NCBI GenBank assembly: GCA_938091935.1
Contig: CALKNV010000018.1
Location: forward strand, 1-64,000
Source of the DNA: an uncultured Pseudomonadales bacterium
GTDB taxonomy: Bacteria; Pseudomonadota; Gammaproteobacteria; Pseudomonadales; Pseudohongiellaceae
Reading direction: 5' to 3'
Length of the DNA stretch: 64,000 nt
This document shows, one piece after another, positions 25,331 to 34,109 of the stretch. The position numbers and the translations under genes are program-made. The notes under the pieces are model-generated. The model was not told where the DNA came from, did not search any database, and saw nothing but the letters and a program-made list of their open reading frames with translations. Every line of letters starts with the position of its first letter. Positions within the stretch are counted from its first letter, which is position 1.

Positions 25331-26500
25331 TTAGCGATTGTCTCGATAAGTGCTAACAGGAGGCAGCTGCGCGCCTGACAAATCAGCAGGAACGCTACCC
25401 TCCGCCCGCACCACGTGGGTGAGGGTGCCGATTCCGTCAATGGTGGCCTGAATCATTTCACCATCAACCAGGAAACCTGAACCCGTGGCGCGTTCCACTC
25501 GGCCGGCACCAGTGCCGCCAGAGGTGCCACTTTGCAGCACGTCGCCTGGAAACACAGTAATCAGCGATGAAGCGTACTCGATGAGTTCTGGAATATTGTG
25601 AATCATGTCGCCAGCTCGTGCTTCTTGCACGGTCACGCCATCAACAACAGTAATCTGATGCAGACGGTCCATGGGATCGCCATAGAATTCTTTTGGCACA
25701 ATCCAGGGTCCGTGGGGAGCGAATGTATCGTGCCCCTTGCCAACAAACCAATCCGAACGCACGCCATAACCACCGGGTGGGCGACCACCGCGGTCAGAGA
25801 CATCCATTGCTACCATGTAGCCAAACACATGGTCATAGGCGCGAGAAGCTGAGACATACTTGCCGGCCTTTCCGAATACGATTGCCATTTCAACTTCATA
25901 TTCAATCTCATCACGGCCATAAGGCATGATGATGTCATCGCCGTCTCCCACGATGGCGCCGCGGGTAGGCTTCAAGAACAGATAAGGTACGCCGCGATTT
26001 TCCTGGCGTTCGCGTGTGCGCCGCTCAAGTTCTGCCGCGGTGCAGCCTTCGCAGGCGTGGGTGTAGAAATTCACAGCCGCATTCATCACCTTGCTTGGGT
26101 ACTGAATGGGCGCCATGATGTCCACATCTGCAACCGGGTGTACGTAGTCAGGCAGGTTGCGTGTTTCCAGCAGACCTTCCGCTACCATCCAGTTGACGAC
26201 CTCGTATACGCGATACTTCAGGCCATATTCATACTGTTCGATGAGTCCCAACATGTCTTCCGGCATGGCCATCTTGGCGTATTGTGGACGCAATTCCATG
26301 GCGCGATTTGCCGCTTCGAGTTCCACAATGAGTGAGTCATCGCGAACCACGAGTCCAACTGTGGGTACATCATTGATGGCGAATGTGCCGACCTTGAAAG
26401 GTTCGACCGATTCCATGTCTTGAGCGAAGACACTGGATACGGAGGTCATAAGGACCAGAGCCGTACCGAGCGTCAGGGAGATAAGGCTTTTTCTTATCAT
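25331..26500 (-). CDS. Exported fumarylacetoacetate hydrolase family protein
   Basis: A 389-residue FAH-superfamily protein. The metal-binding core is visible in DEIEYEVEMAIVFGKAGKYV (Glu-x-Glu) and in YMVAMDVSDR (Asp), followed by the family's C-terminal GDVLQSGTSGGTGAG and GEMIQATIDGIGTL. Family members cleave or decarboxylate beta-diketo acids. Unusually, it begins with a signal peptide (MIRKSLISLTLGTALVLMTS, cleaved near VFAQ), implying a periplasmic enzyme. An insert with CEGCTAAELERR contains two cysteines. It lies about 200 bases downstream of the cytochrome operon on the same strand and may share function with it, although a weak terminator separates them. Confidence 0.87.
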   Translation of the reverse strand: MIRKSLISLTLGTALVLMTSVSSVFAQDMESVEPFKVGTFAINDVPTVGLVVRDDSLIVELEAANRAMELRPQYAKMAMPEDMLGLIEQYEYGLKYRVYEVVNWMVAEGLLETRNLPDYVHPVADVDIMAPIQYPSKVMNAAVNFYTHACEGCTAAELERRTRERQENRGVPYLFLKPTRGAIVGDGDDIIMPYGRDEIEYEVEMAIVFGKAGKYVSASRAYDHVFGYMVAMDVSDRGGRPPGGYGVRSDWFVGKGHDTFAPHGPWIVPKEFYGDPMDRLHQITVVDGVTVQEARAGDMIHNIPELIEYASSLITVFPGDVLQSGTSGGTGAGRVERATGSGFLVDGEMIQATIDGIGTLTHVVRAEGSVPADLSGAQLPPVSTYRDNR

Positions 26501-26612
26501 AATTTACTCCCGTGCCGAGGCACTAAAACGAGATTTATGTCTTGTCAGCGCAAACCGGGCTGGTTGTATGGCTGACAGCCAGCAAAAGGTATCTCTCCCT
26601 TCCCAACTTGTC

Positions 26613-26639
26613 CAGATTAAAAGACGGATAGAGACGTCT
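26613..26639 (-). terminator. Weak intrinsic terminator after the cytochrome operon
   Basis: On the minus strand AGACG-tctctatc-CGTCT is followed by TTTTAATC. The stem has only five pairs, about 60 bases past the last cytochrome gene. Confidence 0.35.
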
Positions 26640-26697
26640 GAACGCAGCAGTTAGAGCTAAACTGACGTCCAGAAAGGGTAATGCTGGGGATTTCTGC

Positions 26698-27093
26698 CTA
26701 ATTCTGAGCAATCAGTATGCTGCTTAGCCATTCCAAATCGCCTGCTAGCGGTTTTTCTCCTGCGGGCATGCCGTTGCTCGCCAGAATATGGGCCATCAAG
26801 GCAGTGCTTTGCTCTGTGCCAAGGCTGCCGGGCTGATCCATCGGCATGGTATTTGCGATACGCAAGTACAGTGCTGCAGCCGGCGTGCCTGACCAAATCG
26901 TATTGAAGGCTCGGCCGGTGAACTCTTCGATGCTGTGGCAACGGGCACAATGCTGATCAAACAGCCCCTCGCCTCGCTGCGCCTGGGCTGCTGTGAAAAT
27001 GCCATCCGCAGTGGTCTCGGGAGACTGCTCCGTGCAAGCTGCTAACAATAGTAATGACGCCCACAAGAATCCTGGTCGCGCAGATCCACTCAT
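26698..27093 (-). CDS. Monoheme cytochrome c lipoprotein
   Basis: A 131-residue lipoprotein: MSGSARPGFLWASLLLLAAC is a lipobox signal, followed by a single c-type heme motif CARCH in GLFDQHCARCHS and a distal Met region (ANTMPMDQPG). It is a small class I cytochrome, a likely electron carrier anchored to a membrane. The ATG at 27091-27093 lies four bases after the stop of the diheme gene, with GAGG 11-12 bases upstream, so it is the third gene of an operon. The frame extends upstream inside the previous gene, but only this start gives a signal peptide. Confidence 0.83.
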   Translation of the reverse strand: MSGSARPGFLWASLLLLAACTEQSPETTADGIFTAAQAQRGEGLFDQHCARCHSIEEFTGRAFNTIWSGTPAAALYLRIANTMPMDQPGSLGTEQSTALMAHILASNGMPAGEKPLAGDLEWLSSILIAQN

Positions 27094-27097
27094 CGCG

Positions 27098-27997
27098 TCA
27101 AGACCTCGGCGGATAATCGAACTGCAGGGCAGGTGGGCATTGCGAACCTGATGCATCTCCCTTGACCCAGTCCTCCAGTGCGCGGCGCTCAGGATCGTCC
27201 TTGGCAAACCAGCGGCGGCCGCCGTTATGCATGAGATCCCCTCCAGCATTTGGGTGCAGCGGTTTGTGCAGGAACCGGCTGCTGTCCGGGCGACCCGGAT
27301 CAATCAGGTAAACCAGATCTTCATAAGCCTGGCGCGATTGCTCTTCAGTCCAATAGGCATTAGCTGGCGGTTCGACAGCAAATTCGCCGCTGTGACACTC
27401 TGCGCAGGGCATGGCGTTTTCGATTGGATTTACAAATATGGGCTGCACGCAGGAACGAAAAAATTCGTAATCGACTTCCGCCACTTCGGAAGCGCCGGCG
27501 GTATCTGAGCCGGATGCGATCCATTCGGCAATGAGCCGGTATTCACTGTGGTTGCTGCTGTCCCAGAAAATTCCACCGGAGTGTCGCTCTCCTCCAGCTG
27601 CGGGAGCCAACGGTGCCATCAACAGCCGACTGCGATCAGGGTCGCTTGGATTGACTAGCATTGCTACGTTCTCAAAATTCTGTCTGGACTGCGCTTCAGT
27701 CCAAAACACCCGGTCACCCTCAAGTGTCAATGGCTGCAGGCCAAGTGGGGCATTGGCCTGGCTGGTATGGCAAGCGACGCATCCCGCATCTGAGCCGATG
27801 TAGCCGCCGCGCGGCCGCATGAAAATGGGCTCGACTGCCTCTTTATAGAATTCATAGTCCAGGCCTTTGGGAGTATCTGGCGCGCTGATATTGGACTCAG
27901 AGAGAGCGCTTTGCGGGCTGGGGGTTTCCTGTCCGCAGCTTGCCAGCAGCAGTCCAGCCGTTGTCAGCACTGCCAGCTTGAAAGAAGTTATTCTCAT
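27098..27997 (-). CDS. Diheme c-type lipoprotein
   Basis: A 299-residue lipoprotein with signal MRITSFKLAVLTTAGLLLASC. It contains two similar halves: the first with DYEFYKEAVEPIFMRPR and the heme motif CVACH, the second with DYEFFRSCVQPIFVNP and CAECH. Each half is followed by a similar YWTEEQSRQ / FWTEAQSRQ segment and an LxxPLxPxAGG motif, showing internal duplication. This arrangement is typical of periplasmic multi-heme proteins found with exported propeller proteins. The ATG overlaps the propeller gene stop (four bases), so translation is coupled. The electron donor is unknown; the downstream monoheme lipoprotein is a natural partner. Confidence 0.8.
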   Translation of the reverse strand: MRITSFKLAVLTTAGLLLASCGQETPSPQSALSESNISAPDTPKGLDYEFYKEAVEPIFMRPRGGYIGSDAGCVACHTSQANAPLGLQPLTLEGDRVFWTEAQSRQNFENVAMLVNPSDPDRSRLLMAPLAPAAGGERHSGGIFWDSSNHSEYRLIAEWIASGSDTAGASEVAEVDYEFFRSCVQPIFVNPIENAMPCAECHSGEFAVEPPANAYWTEEQSRQAYEDLVYLIDPGRPDSSRFLHKPLHPNAGGDLMHNGGRRWFAKDDPERRALEDWVKGDASGSQCPPALQFDYPPRS

Positions 27998-29091
27998 TGC
28001 GCCTCTCCCTGCCAGTCGCTGGGCATAATGGCAGTAAATATACGCTTTGGAGCCTGTCCAACCGGAAATCGCTTGATCACCTCCATCGCCTCGACATCTA
28101 CTACCGCAGTCTCATTGTGGCTGGCTACACCTACCCAGATGTGTTTGCTGTCATTGGTCGCGGTTAGCCAGGCGGGGTTGCCAATATAGACTCGGCCCAG
28201 GTATTCATAGTCTGGAAAGCTATAACCATAGATGTGCGACGTGGCACGACTGGAATGCCAGACCTGACTCTGGTCAGGCAAAACGACTATACCGTGGCTA
28301 GGTGCACTCTGAATGCCATCAGCAGTTTGGTCGGTACGATTCCAGGCGTCGTCCGGGGGGCTGATCTTGTTTACTACTTCCTGGGAGTTCCAGTCTATCT
28401 CCCAGAAACCATGCCAGCCACCGACATTGATGAGCAGTGAGCGCGTGGAACCATCGGGGTTGGTGGTAAAGGCGATGGGGCGGACACCGCCGGTGAAGGG
28501 GTTTTGGGTATAGGGTATGGACATCTCCCACGCCACTTCATCTGTTTCGGTATCGATGGCAATGATTTCGCTGGCGCCAATCATACCGCCCACGGCGTAG
28601 CGACCGTCTGGAGTAACAAAAGTATTGTGAACACCACCGCCGGTCTCAATGTTGGCGATGATTTCATGTGAATCCATATCGATCACCTGAATCAATGGCT
28701 CGGCAATGATTGCCACATAGACCTTACGGGCGCGCATACTGGCGGACAGGTTGTGCGGGCCATTGGCTAGCTGAATGCGTTCCTCCACCTCAAAGGTTTG
28801 AGTATTAACCACATCGACAGTTTGTTCGTGTTCGTTGGTGAAATAGTAATGAGTACCGTCGGCGTGCACCGTTGCCCCATGGTTGTGGGGTAAATCAGGA
28901 ATGTAGCCGACTTGCTCCATGGTATCGGGGTCAAATACGAAGACATCCGTGCCGGCCGAGTTTGTCTGCAAGATGCGTGTAGGACGGTCCGTCAGCGGAC
29001 CATCAACCGTATCGGCATAATAGGTTTGAGCAGCAGCAGGGAGGCTGCAGAGCCCACTTAGGATCAGGCTGCAATAGAAGGGTGTTTTCAC
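27994..29091 (-). CDS. Exported YncE-like beta-propeller protein
   Basis: A 365-residue exported protein made of beta-propeller repeats such as VFVFDPDTMEQVGYIPDLPH, VDVVNTQTFEVEERIQL and IAIDTETDEVAWEMSIPY, the YncE/YVTN type. The signal peptide VKTPFYCSLILSGLCSLPAA is read from a GTG at 29089-29091 with GGAGG five bases upstream; an upstream in-frame ATG (29157) would add 22 residues without a ribosome site. Histidines in LPHNHGATVHADGTHYY and GGGVHNTF could bind metal or heme. Such propellers occur beside c-type cytochromes in periplasmic dehydrogenase systems; here it is the first gene of the propeller-diheme-monoheme operon. The function is unproven. Confidence 0.8.
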   Translation of the reverse strand: MKTPFYCSLILSGLCSLPAAAQTYYADTVDGPLTDRPTRILQTNSAGTDVFVFDPDTMEQVGYIPDLPHNHGATVHADGTHYYFTNEHEQTVDVVNTQTFEVEERIQLANGPHNLSASMRARKVYVAIIAEPLIQVIDMDSHEIIANIETGGGVHNTFVTPDGRYAVGGMIGASEIIAIDTETDEVAWEMSIPYTQNPFTGGVRPIAFTTNPDGSTRSLLINVGGWHGFWEIDWNSQEVVNKISPPDDAWNRTDQTADGIQSAPSHGIVVLPDQSQVWHSSRATSHIYGYSFPDYEYLGRVYIGNPAWLTATNDSKHIWVGVASHNETAVVDVEAMEVIKRFPVGQAPKRIFTAIMPSDWQGEAQ

Positions 29092-29536
29092 AGGGACCTC
29101 CAAATTAGTTGTTGTTATAAGGTTTGTGTTTCTGGAACAGTGGATAGACCTTATCACCGATAAATTAGGCTATCAATGATTGCAGGTGATCGGCTTCGTA
29201 ACAGGGGAGCGCTGCAGGGAAGGCTAACTCACTCCAGGTGGGAATCGTTGCAAAGCTGAGCGCGTAAGGAAAGCGTGCTTCCGGTGTTTGGCTATCAATT
29301 AGCTGCGATTCTGGAAAGATTGCACAAAAGCTATGCAATATCGCGCTAGCTGTAGGGCACAATATTGCTGTGAAAACCGAATGTTAGCCGTAAAAATTGC
29401 TTGGCCAAATTCCCGGGCTTAATGCAGAGGTCAAGAGTTATATCCATACCGACTGCGATCAGCCTCATGCACCAGAAAATTATCTATGGAAGGGTATGAG
29501 GAGGTGTGCTGCGCGCCGGGAATCTTGAGAATGTTT
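29092..29536. other. Intergenic region upstream of the propeller operon
   Basis: Nothing coding is convincing; a 65-codon minus-strand frame (29165-29362) has no start signal or recognisable similarity. The propeller operon promoter should lie here, but I cannot identify it. Confidence 0.35.
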
Positions 29537-29580
29537 TGAAAAGGGGGGGGCTTCAGACGTAAGTTTGCCTGGAGCCCCCG
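29537..29580 (-). terminator. Intrinsic terminator of the decayed exported gene
   Basis: On the minus strand GGGGGCT...AGCCCCC (7 bp or more, loop about 20 bases) is followed by TTTTCAAAAC. It lies about 30 bases past the end of the pseudogene. Confidence 0.5.
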
Positions 29581-29609
29581 TTGTTTAATCATTTGTGCTA
29601 GCGCCTGGC

Positions 29610-30379
29610 CTAGGGCTGCAGGCATGGTAACCCGTAGCTCAGTTCTTGATCGATCACTGTGACCGGGGCATCCCAGGTAATGAACCGTTCATTACCCATC
29701 TCCTGTAGGCGCGCTGCCTACTCTGGTGTGACACCGCTAAATGGTCCTGAACCATCCAGAGCCGCATAGCCATCCTGCGGCACTAGCAGCCAGAACTCTC
29801 CTTGAGAACCGCCGGTTGTCGTTTGAAACATCTGTGCCCCGACGACACCCGATTTCGTCATGGCTGGCCTAGCCATATCATTCCAGTAGCTCGCAAATGC
29901 CATTCTTTGCCTGGTTGAACTAATAAGTGTACGACCGTTGTTATGCCGGTATTGGGCGTGCTTTCCATGCTGAGATCAGGGCGCGACGTCACGTTCATGC
30001 TGCGTCTGGACTTGACGGTTTGGTTCCAGAGTCCCAGGGCCAATTGGCTTTCAAGTGAATTTGCGCCGGGTGAATTTTAAGTCTCCAGCGAGGTCATATA
30101 GGGAATAGGTATTGCTACGGTGACTTGCATGGTGTTGCCAAGGGTAACCCGATTGGTCAGCCGCCACGCCAGTCCTCTTGCCCGTGATGCGGGAATAAAA
30201 GAGTCTCTATGTATTGCCCTGAATTGCTCCATCTTGTCTGGATAGATTTCAAGCTGATTCACCTGAATGAGTATTGGCTCGGCGTTCTGTTGGGCAATGG
30301 CCTGGGTGGTAATTGTCGACGCCAATAAGGCGAAAAGTAGATTACTGAAGGTGAGCTTTTTATTAGTTCGGAATAGCAT
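29610..30379 (-). pseudogene. Decayed exported protein, possibly NIPSNAP/ABM-like
   Basis: A clear gene broken into pieces. It starts at 30377-30379 (AGGAG upstream) with signal MLFRTNKKLTFSNLLFALLA. The first fragment (QVNQLEIYPDKMEQFRAIHR) runs to an in-frame TAA at 30077-30079 and continues in the same frame (SQLALGLWNQTVKSRRSMNV) to about 29905, where a frameshift leads into MAFASYWNDMARPAMTKSGV. That frame has a TAG at 29718-29720 and continues (AARLQEMGNERFITWDAPVT) to the final TAG at 29610. So two nonsense codons and one frameshift interrupt a protein of about 255 residues. The VNQxEIxPDKMEQF pattern suggests a dimeric alpha/beta-barrel (NIPSNAP or antibiotic-monooxygenase type), but this is tentative. 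Confidence 0.75.
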
Positions 30380-30646
30380 TGGCCTCTCCTTTCCAGGCGC
30401 GCGCACGATCTACGCCCGAAAACGTTGTTTTTGGTTATGTTGCTTGGTTGAGATGCTAATAACGAATGATTAGTGCTGAGAGTGCTTGGCTAAGGATTCA
30501 GCATGCACACACGCTAGCACGGGATAATGTCTAGTAATAGGATATTTAAACCGACTATCTCAAAATAAGGGGCATACATCGTTGGCGTGCCGCATAAATC
30601 CGGTCTTCTTCGGAGAGAGGTGCTTTTTTCTGAAAACCAGTCTCAG

Positions 30647-31243
30647 CTATTCAGTACGTTCGTTCTTATATTTCTCTGTGATGATATTGGCGGCTCGTTC
30701 AAAATCTCGTTTGAGTGCAGAGTTAAAGACTCTTCTAACTATGAATGCGAATAGTCTGCTGCTGGCTTGATAGCTTGCCGCGACACTTAGCTCGGTATTA
30801 TTGTTATCAATTTCAGTGAGTGAATAACGCGTGATTGAATACTTGAGAGGAGCCGACAGCGTGGAGAGTTCCATGTTGGTATAGTAGGCAAACTCTGCTG
30901 GAGCAGTGAATAGCAGGAACCGCTGTGCCAGGGTTTCCCCGTTGTCCATTGTCGTAACCCGCAGACTGCCTGGCCCAAGCATGCCTCTGGTGGTGGAGCC
31001 GGAATGATCAAACCGCAGCGCGGCAGCGCCATCAGCATATTCGTCCAGCCGAGTGGTGAGAAAATCGAATACATAGTCACTGGGCGCTGCAATACTGACG
31101 CTAACTGTACTATCCGGGTCAGACCGTGTCCGCTGTAACTCTGCTGCGATGAAGTCGCTACCAAGCCCAGGGGTTCTATTCTCCGCCCCATGGGTGCCGG
31201 GTATAACTATTAGTAGTAATAAAACTAAATTAGCGCTTCTCAT
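30647..31243 (-). CDS. Exported SRPBCC/START-like protein
   Basis: A 198-residue protein with a signal peptide (MRSANLVLLLLIVIPGTHGA). The mature part has a SRPBCC-like pattern: STVSVSIAAPSDYVFDFLTT at the start (the usual first strand followed by PxxVF), a middle LRVTTMDNGETLAQRFLLFT strand region, and a long C-terminal helix FNSALKRDFERAANIITEKY. SRPBCC domains form hydrophobic pockets that bind lipids or polyketides; the ligand here is unknown. The gene lies 20 bases downstream of the sterol desaturase-family gene on the same strand, so a shared lipid-related role is plausible. Confidence 0.65.
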   Translation of the reverse strand: MRSANLVLLLLIVIPGTHGAENRTPGLGSDFIAAELQRTRSDPDSTVSVSIAAPSDYVFDFLTTRLDEYADGAAALRFDHSGSTTRGMLGPGSLRVTTMDNGETLAQRFLLFTAPAEFAYYTNMELSTLSAPLKYSITRYSLTEIDNNNTELSVAASYQASSRLFAFIVRRVFNSALKRDFERAANIITEKYKNERTE

Positions 31244-31263
31244 CGGCTTAGGCTATAAATTCC

Positions 31264-32082
31264 TTATTGCTTATCTATGGATGGTGCGATCAAAGGCTGT
31301 TTGAGTAAAGCCGGGATGGTCCGTGTAGTTTTGCCAGTAAATCCATTAATGCCAAGCACCATGGTTTCCTGGCTTTCCTCTGGCGCTTCAAGATAAGTGC
31401 CAAGCATTCGATCCCAGAAACTGAAATTGAATCCGAAGTTCTTGTTATGCTCAGTTTGATCTCGCGAATGGTGTATACGATGCATGTCCGGAGTAACGAT
31501 GACAGTTCTCAGAATTTGGTCGGCGGCACGAGGCAGGCCAAGATTGCTATGGTTGAACATGGACATGAGGTTAAGGATTACCTCGGCTAATAAAACCGCC
31601 AGGGCAGGTGCGCCGAGGGCTACTATTAGCGCGAGCTTGATCAGGGCTGACAGCAAGATAGAAAGAGGATGAAAGCGATTGCCGGTGGTGAGGTCGTAGT
31701 CTTCGTCTGTGTGATGGACACGATGCAGGCGCCAGAACAGCGGGATGGCGTGAAATAACCGGTGCTGGCCGTAAATCGTCAGGTCGAAGAGTAGGATAAA
31801 CAGGGCAATCTCTAGCCACGGCGGCAGCGTCAGCAGATTGAACAGTCCGATACCTCGGTCAGTGGCCCAGACTGCCCCCGCCACGCCAGCTATGGGCACC
31901 AGCAAGCGCAAGATCAGGGAATTGGCAAGGCTGAGCCCCAGATTTGTGGCCCAGCGCTGTTGTCGTGGGAAGTTGCGCTGTCGACGCGGCCATCGAACTT
32001 CCGCCAGCGCGAGGATTAAGAATATCAGGGCAAATAATCCCAGCCTTACCCAAATTTCAAGATCAGGTGTCAGGGCGTTCAA
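31264..32082 (-). CDS. Sterol desaturase/fatty acid hydroxylase family membrane protein
   Basis: A 272-residue integral membrane protein with four or more hydrophobic segments and the diiron histidine clusters of the fatty acid hydroxylase superfamily: HRLFH, HRVHHTDEDY, and HRIHHSRDQTEHNKNFG. Such enzymes hydroxylate or desaturate lipids at the membrane. The start is TTG (32080-32082); there is no in-frame ATG between it and the upstream stop. It is followed 20 bases later by the SRPBCC gene. Substrate cannot be inferred. Confidence 0.85.
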   Translation of the reverse strand: MNALTPDLEIWVRLGLFALIFLILALAEVRWPRRQRNFPRQQRWATNLGLSLANSLILRLLVPIAGVAGAVWATDRGIGLFNLLTLPPWLEIALFILLFDLTIYGQHRLFHAIPLFWRLHRVHHTDEDYDLTTGNRFHPLSILLSALIKLALIVALGAPALAVLLAEVILNLMSMFNHSNLGLPRAADQILRTVIVTPDMHRIHHSRDQTEHNKNFGFNFSFWDRMLGTYLEAPEESQETMVLGINGFTGKTTRTIPALLKQPLIAPSIDKQ

Positions 32083-32214
32083 AGCGGCAGTTCCAGGTTT
32101 AATGGTGGGTAAAGGGCTTCAGTTTTGTAGTACGGCATAGGGGTGCTCACAGTGGTTGTTGAGTAGCTCGAAAATGGCATTTGGCGGGCGATATCAGGAT
32201 CCAAACTTACTCCA

Positions 32215-33135
32215 TCAAGCGAAACTGCTTAATTCGTGCTCGCGAGGCATGGCGTTCTGCGCGCCAAGTCGGGTCACCGCTATGGACGCCGCATAACAGG
32301 CGAATTCTATCGCCTTACTCAATGTCGCGCCTTTGACGAGCGCTGTGGCCAGCGCGCCATTGAAACAGTCTCCTGCTGCAGTGCTATCCAAGGCGCTTAC
32401 TGTAGGCGCAGCGATGACTTCTATACCCTGCGGAGAAGCCATCATGACACCTTGTCCACCAAGGGTCAGTGCCACGTTGTTTGCGCCCATTTCTAATAGC
32501 CGATGGGCCGCAGTCTTTGCGCCATTGCTGTCTTCGATATCGATGCCCGTCAGCATCGCAGCTTCCGACTGATTGGGCGTGATCAGGAACAAGTCCTGAA
32601 ACACAGTATCCGGTAGTTCTCTGGCGGGAGCTGGGTCCAGAATAATCTTGCAATTCTTCTGCCTCGCCAGTGTCAGCACATGGCTGACCGTATTCAGCGG
32701 GATTTCAAGTTGCAGCATAACCAGGGAATTATCAGGGACATGATTAAAACTTTGTTCTACTTGCCGCAGACTCAAGGAACTGTTGGCTCCGGGCGCAACC
32801 ACGATATGGTTTTCTCCCTTTTCATCCACGCTAATAAGTGCGACACCTGATGCTCTGTTCTCATCTCGATAAACGTGGCTACAGTCGATTAGTTCGTCCT
32901 TAAGCCCTGCGATGGCTTTATCACCAAACACGTCGCGGCCAACACAACCCACCATGGCGACAGCAGAACCCAGGCGTGCCGCTGCGACTGCCTGATTGGC
33001 GCCTTTACCGCCAGGATTCATAAGAAATTCACCTCCCAGTACCGTTTCACCTGGGCTTGGAAGCTTGCCAGCCTTTACAACCATGTCGGTGTTGATGCTT
33101 CCGATTACCCAGATAACAGTGCTGCCATTGTTCAT
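32215..33135 (-). CDS. rbsK: Ribokinase
   Basis: A 306-residue PfkB-family sugar kinase. Signatures: GSINTDMVVKAGKLPSPGET with GGEFLMNPGGKGANQAVAAA (substrate binding) near the N-terminus and ALDSTAAGDCFNGALA (catalytic Asp, anion hole) near the C-terminus. It phosphorylates ribose to ribose 5-phosphate. The ATG (33133-33135) overlaps the TGA of the nucleoside hydrolase gene by one base and has AGGA 8 bases upstream. The pair makes biochemical sense: the hydrolase frees ribose from nucleosides and this kinase feeds it to the pentose phosphate pathway. It has 'STAAGD' where most ribokinases have 'DTTGAGD'-like motifs. Confidence 0.9.
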   Translation of the reverse strand: MNNGSTVIWVIGSINTDMVVKAGKLPSPGETVLGGEFLMNPGGKGANQAVAAARLGSAVAMVGCVGRDVFGDKAIAGLKDELIDCSHVYRDENRASGVALISVDEKGENHIVVAPGANSSLSLRQVEQSFNHVPDNSLVMLQLEIPLNTVSHVLTLARQKNCKIILDPAPARELPDTVFQDLFLITPNQSEAAMLTGIDIEDSNGAKTAAHRLLEMGANNVALTLGGQGVMMASPQGIEVIAAPTVSALDSTAAGDCFNGALATALVKGATLSKAIEFACYAASIAVTRLGAQNAMPREHELSSFA

Positions 33136-34109
33136 CAATTATTCCTGTCTTTGGCCGCTGTGCTCAGGATGCTGCGGCATAGCTCAAGCACAGCTGGGCC
33201 ATCGACACCGATACAAATAGTGCTGTCAGCCACATCATCCCACGCGCTGGAAACGTATTCTCTGAGATCATCACCATGAATGGTCTGGCCCATTGCGATG
33301 CCTTCGGTAACCGCTCGAACTGGTTGATTGATCGTAGCGAAGAGATCTGGGGCCAGTAAATAGGCGATTGCCGCAGAATCATGCAGGGGACACTCGAACC
33401 TGCCGCTGAGGCTATGATGGAAATCCAGATAGTATTGATGGCTGTTGGCAATAAACTTGCCGGCTTCACCCCCATATTCAAGCAGTGATTGCATATAGGG
33501 CCGATCCATTATGATTTCATGGGTCACATCCAGGCCAACAATGGTAGTCGCCATGCCGCTGCGAAATACAATATCTGCCGCTTGTGGATCGCTGGCGATA
33601 TTTGCTTCCGCGACGGGGGAGACATTGCCGTTGTGCCGATTGTAACCAAAAGCCCCACCCATAATGATGAGCTGTTTGACCCGGTCAGCAAAATTGGAAT
33701 CCAGCTCCAATGCCTGTGCGATATTAGTCAGTCCGCCAACAGCAATGATGATAGCCTCGCCGTCACCTTCTTTTGTCACTTCAACCAGAGCTTCAGCCGC
33801 TGGCATCGGATCAATCTTTGACCGAGGAGCCGGCAGGTCAATGTCGCCCAGCCCATTCTCTCCATGCACGTGAATGGGAAAACCCTCTCCCAGACGCTCG
33901 CCCATCGGTGTTGCGGCACCCTGGAAAACTGGTGCCTCAATACCAAACAAGTCTTTCATGATTAGCGCGTTGCGGGTTGTGTCGGCGATGCTGGCATTGC
34001 CAAAGCGGGTAGTGATTGCTAGCAGCTCAACAGACTCGGCATAGTGCAAAAGCAGCAGCGCCATGGCATCGTCGATGCCAATGTCATTATCAAATATGAC
34101 TGGATGCAT
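33135..34109 (-). CDS. Nucleoside hydrolase (inosine-uridine preferring type)
   Basis: A 324-residue nucleoside N-ribohydrolase. The family calcium-binding motif appears as FDNDIGIDDAMALLL at the N-terminus; IIMGGAFG, NGNVSPVAEANIASDPQAA and the C-terminal region with FECPLHDSAAIAYLL (the second Asp) complete the active site. It splits purine or pyrimidine nucleosides to base and ribose. The ATG at 34107-34109 is preferred because homology starts at MHPVIFDND; the frame extends 18 codons upstream. It is cytoplasmic and coupled to ribokinase. Confidence 0.9.
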   Translation of the reverse strand: MHPVIFDNDIGIDDAMALLLLHYAESVELLAITTRFGNASIADTTRNALIMKDLFGIEAPVFQGAATPMGERLGEGFPIHVHGENGLGDIDLPAPRSKIDPMPAAEALVEVTKEGDGEAIIIAVGGLTNIAQALELDSNFADRVKQLIIMGGAFGYNRHNGNVSPVAEANIASDPQAADIVFRSGMATTIVGLDVTHEIIMDRPYMQSLLEYGGEAGKFIANSHQYYLDFHHSLSGRFECPLHDSAAIAYLLAPDLFATINQPVRAVTEGIAMGQTIHGDDLREYVSSAWDDVADSTICIGVDGPAVLELCRSILSTAAKDRNN

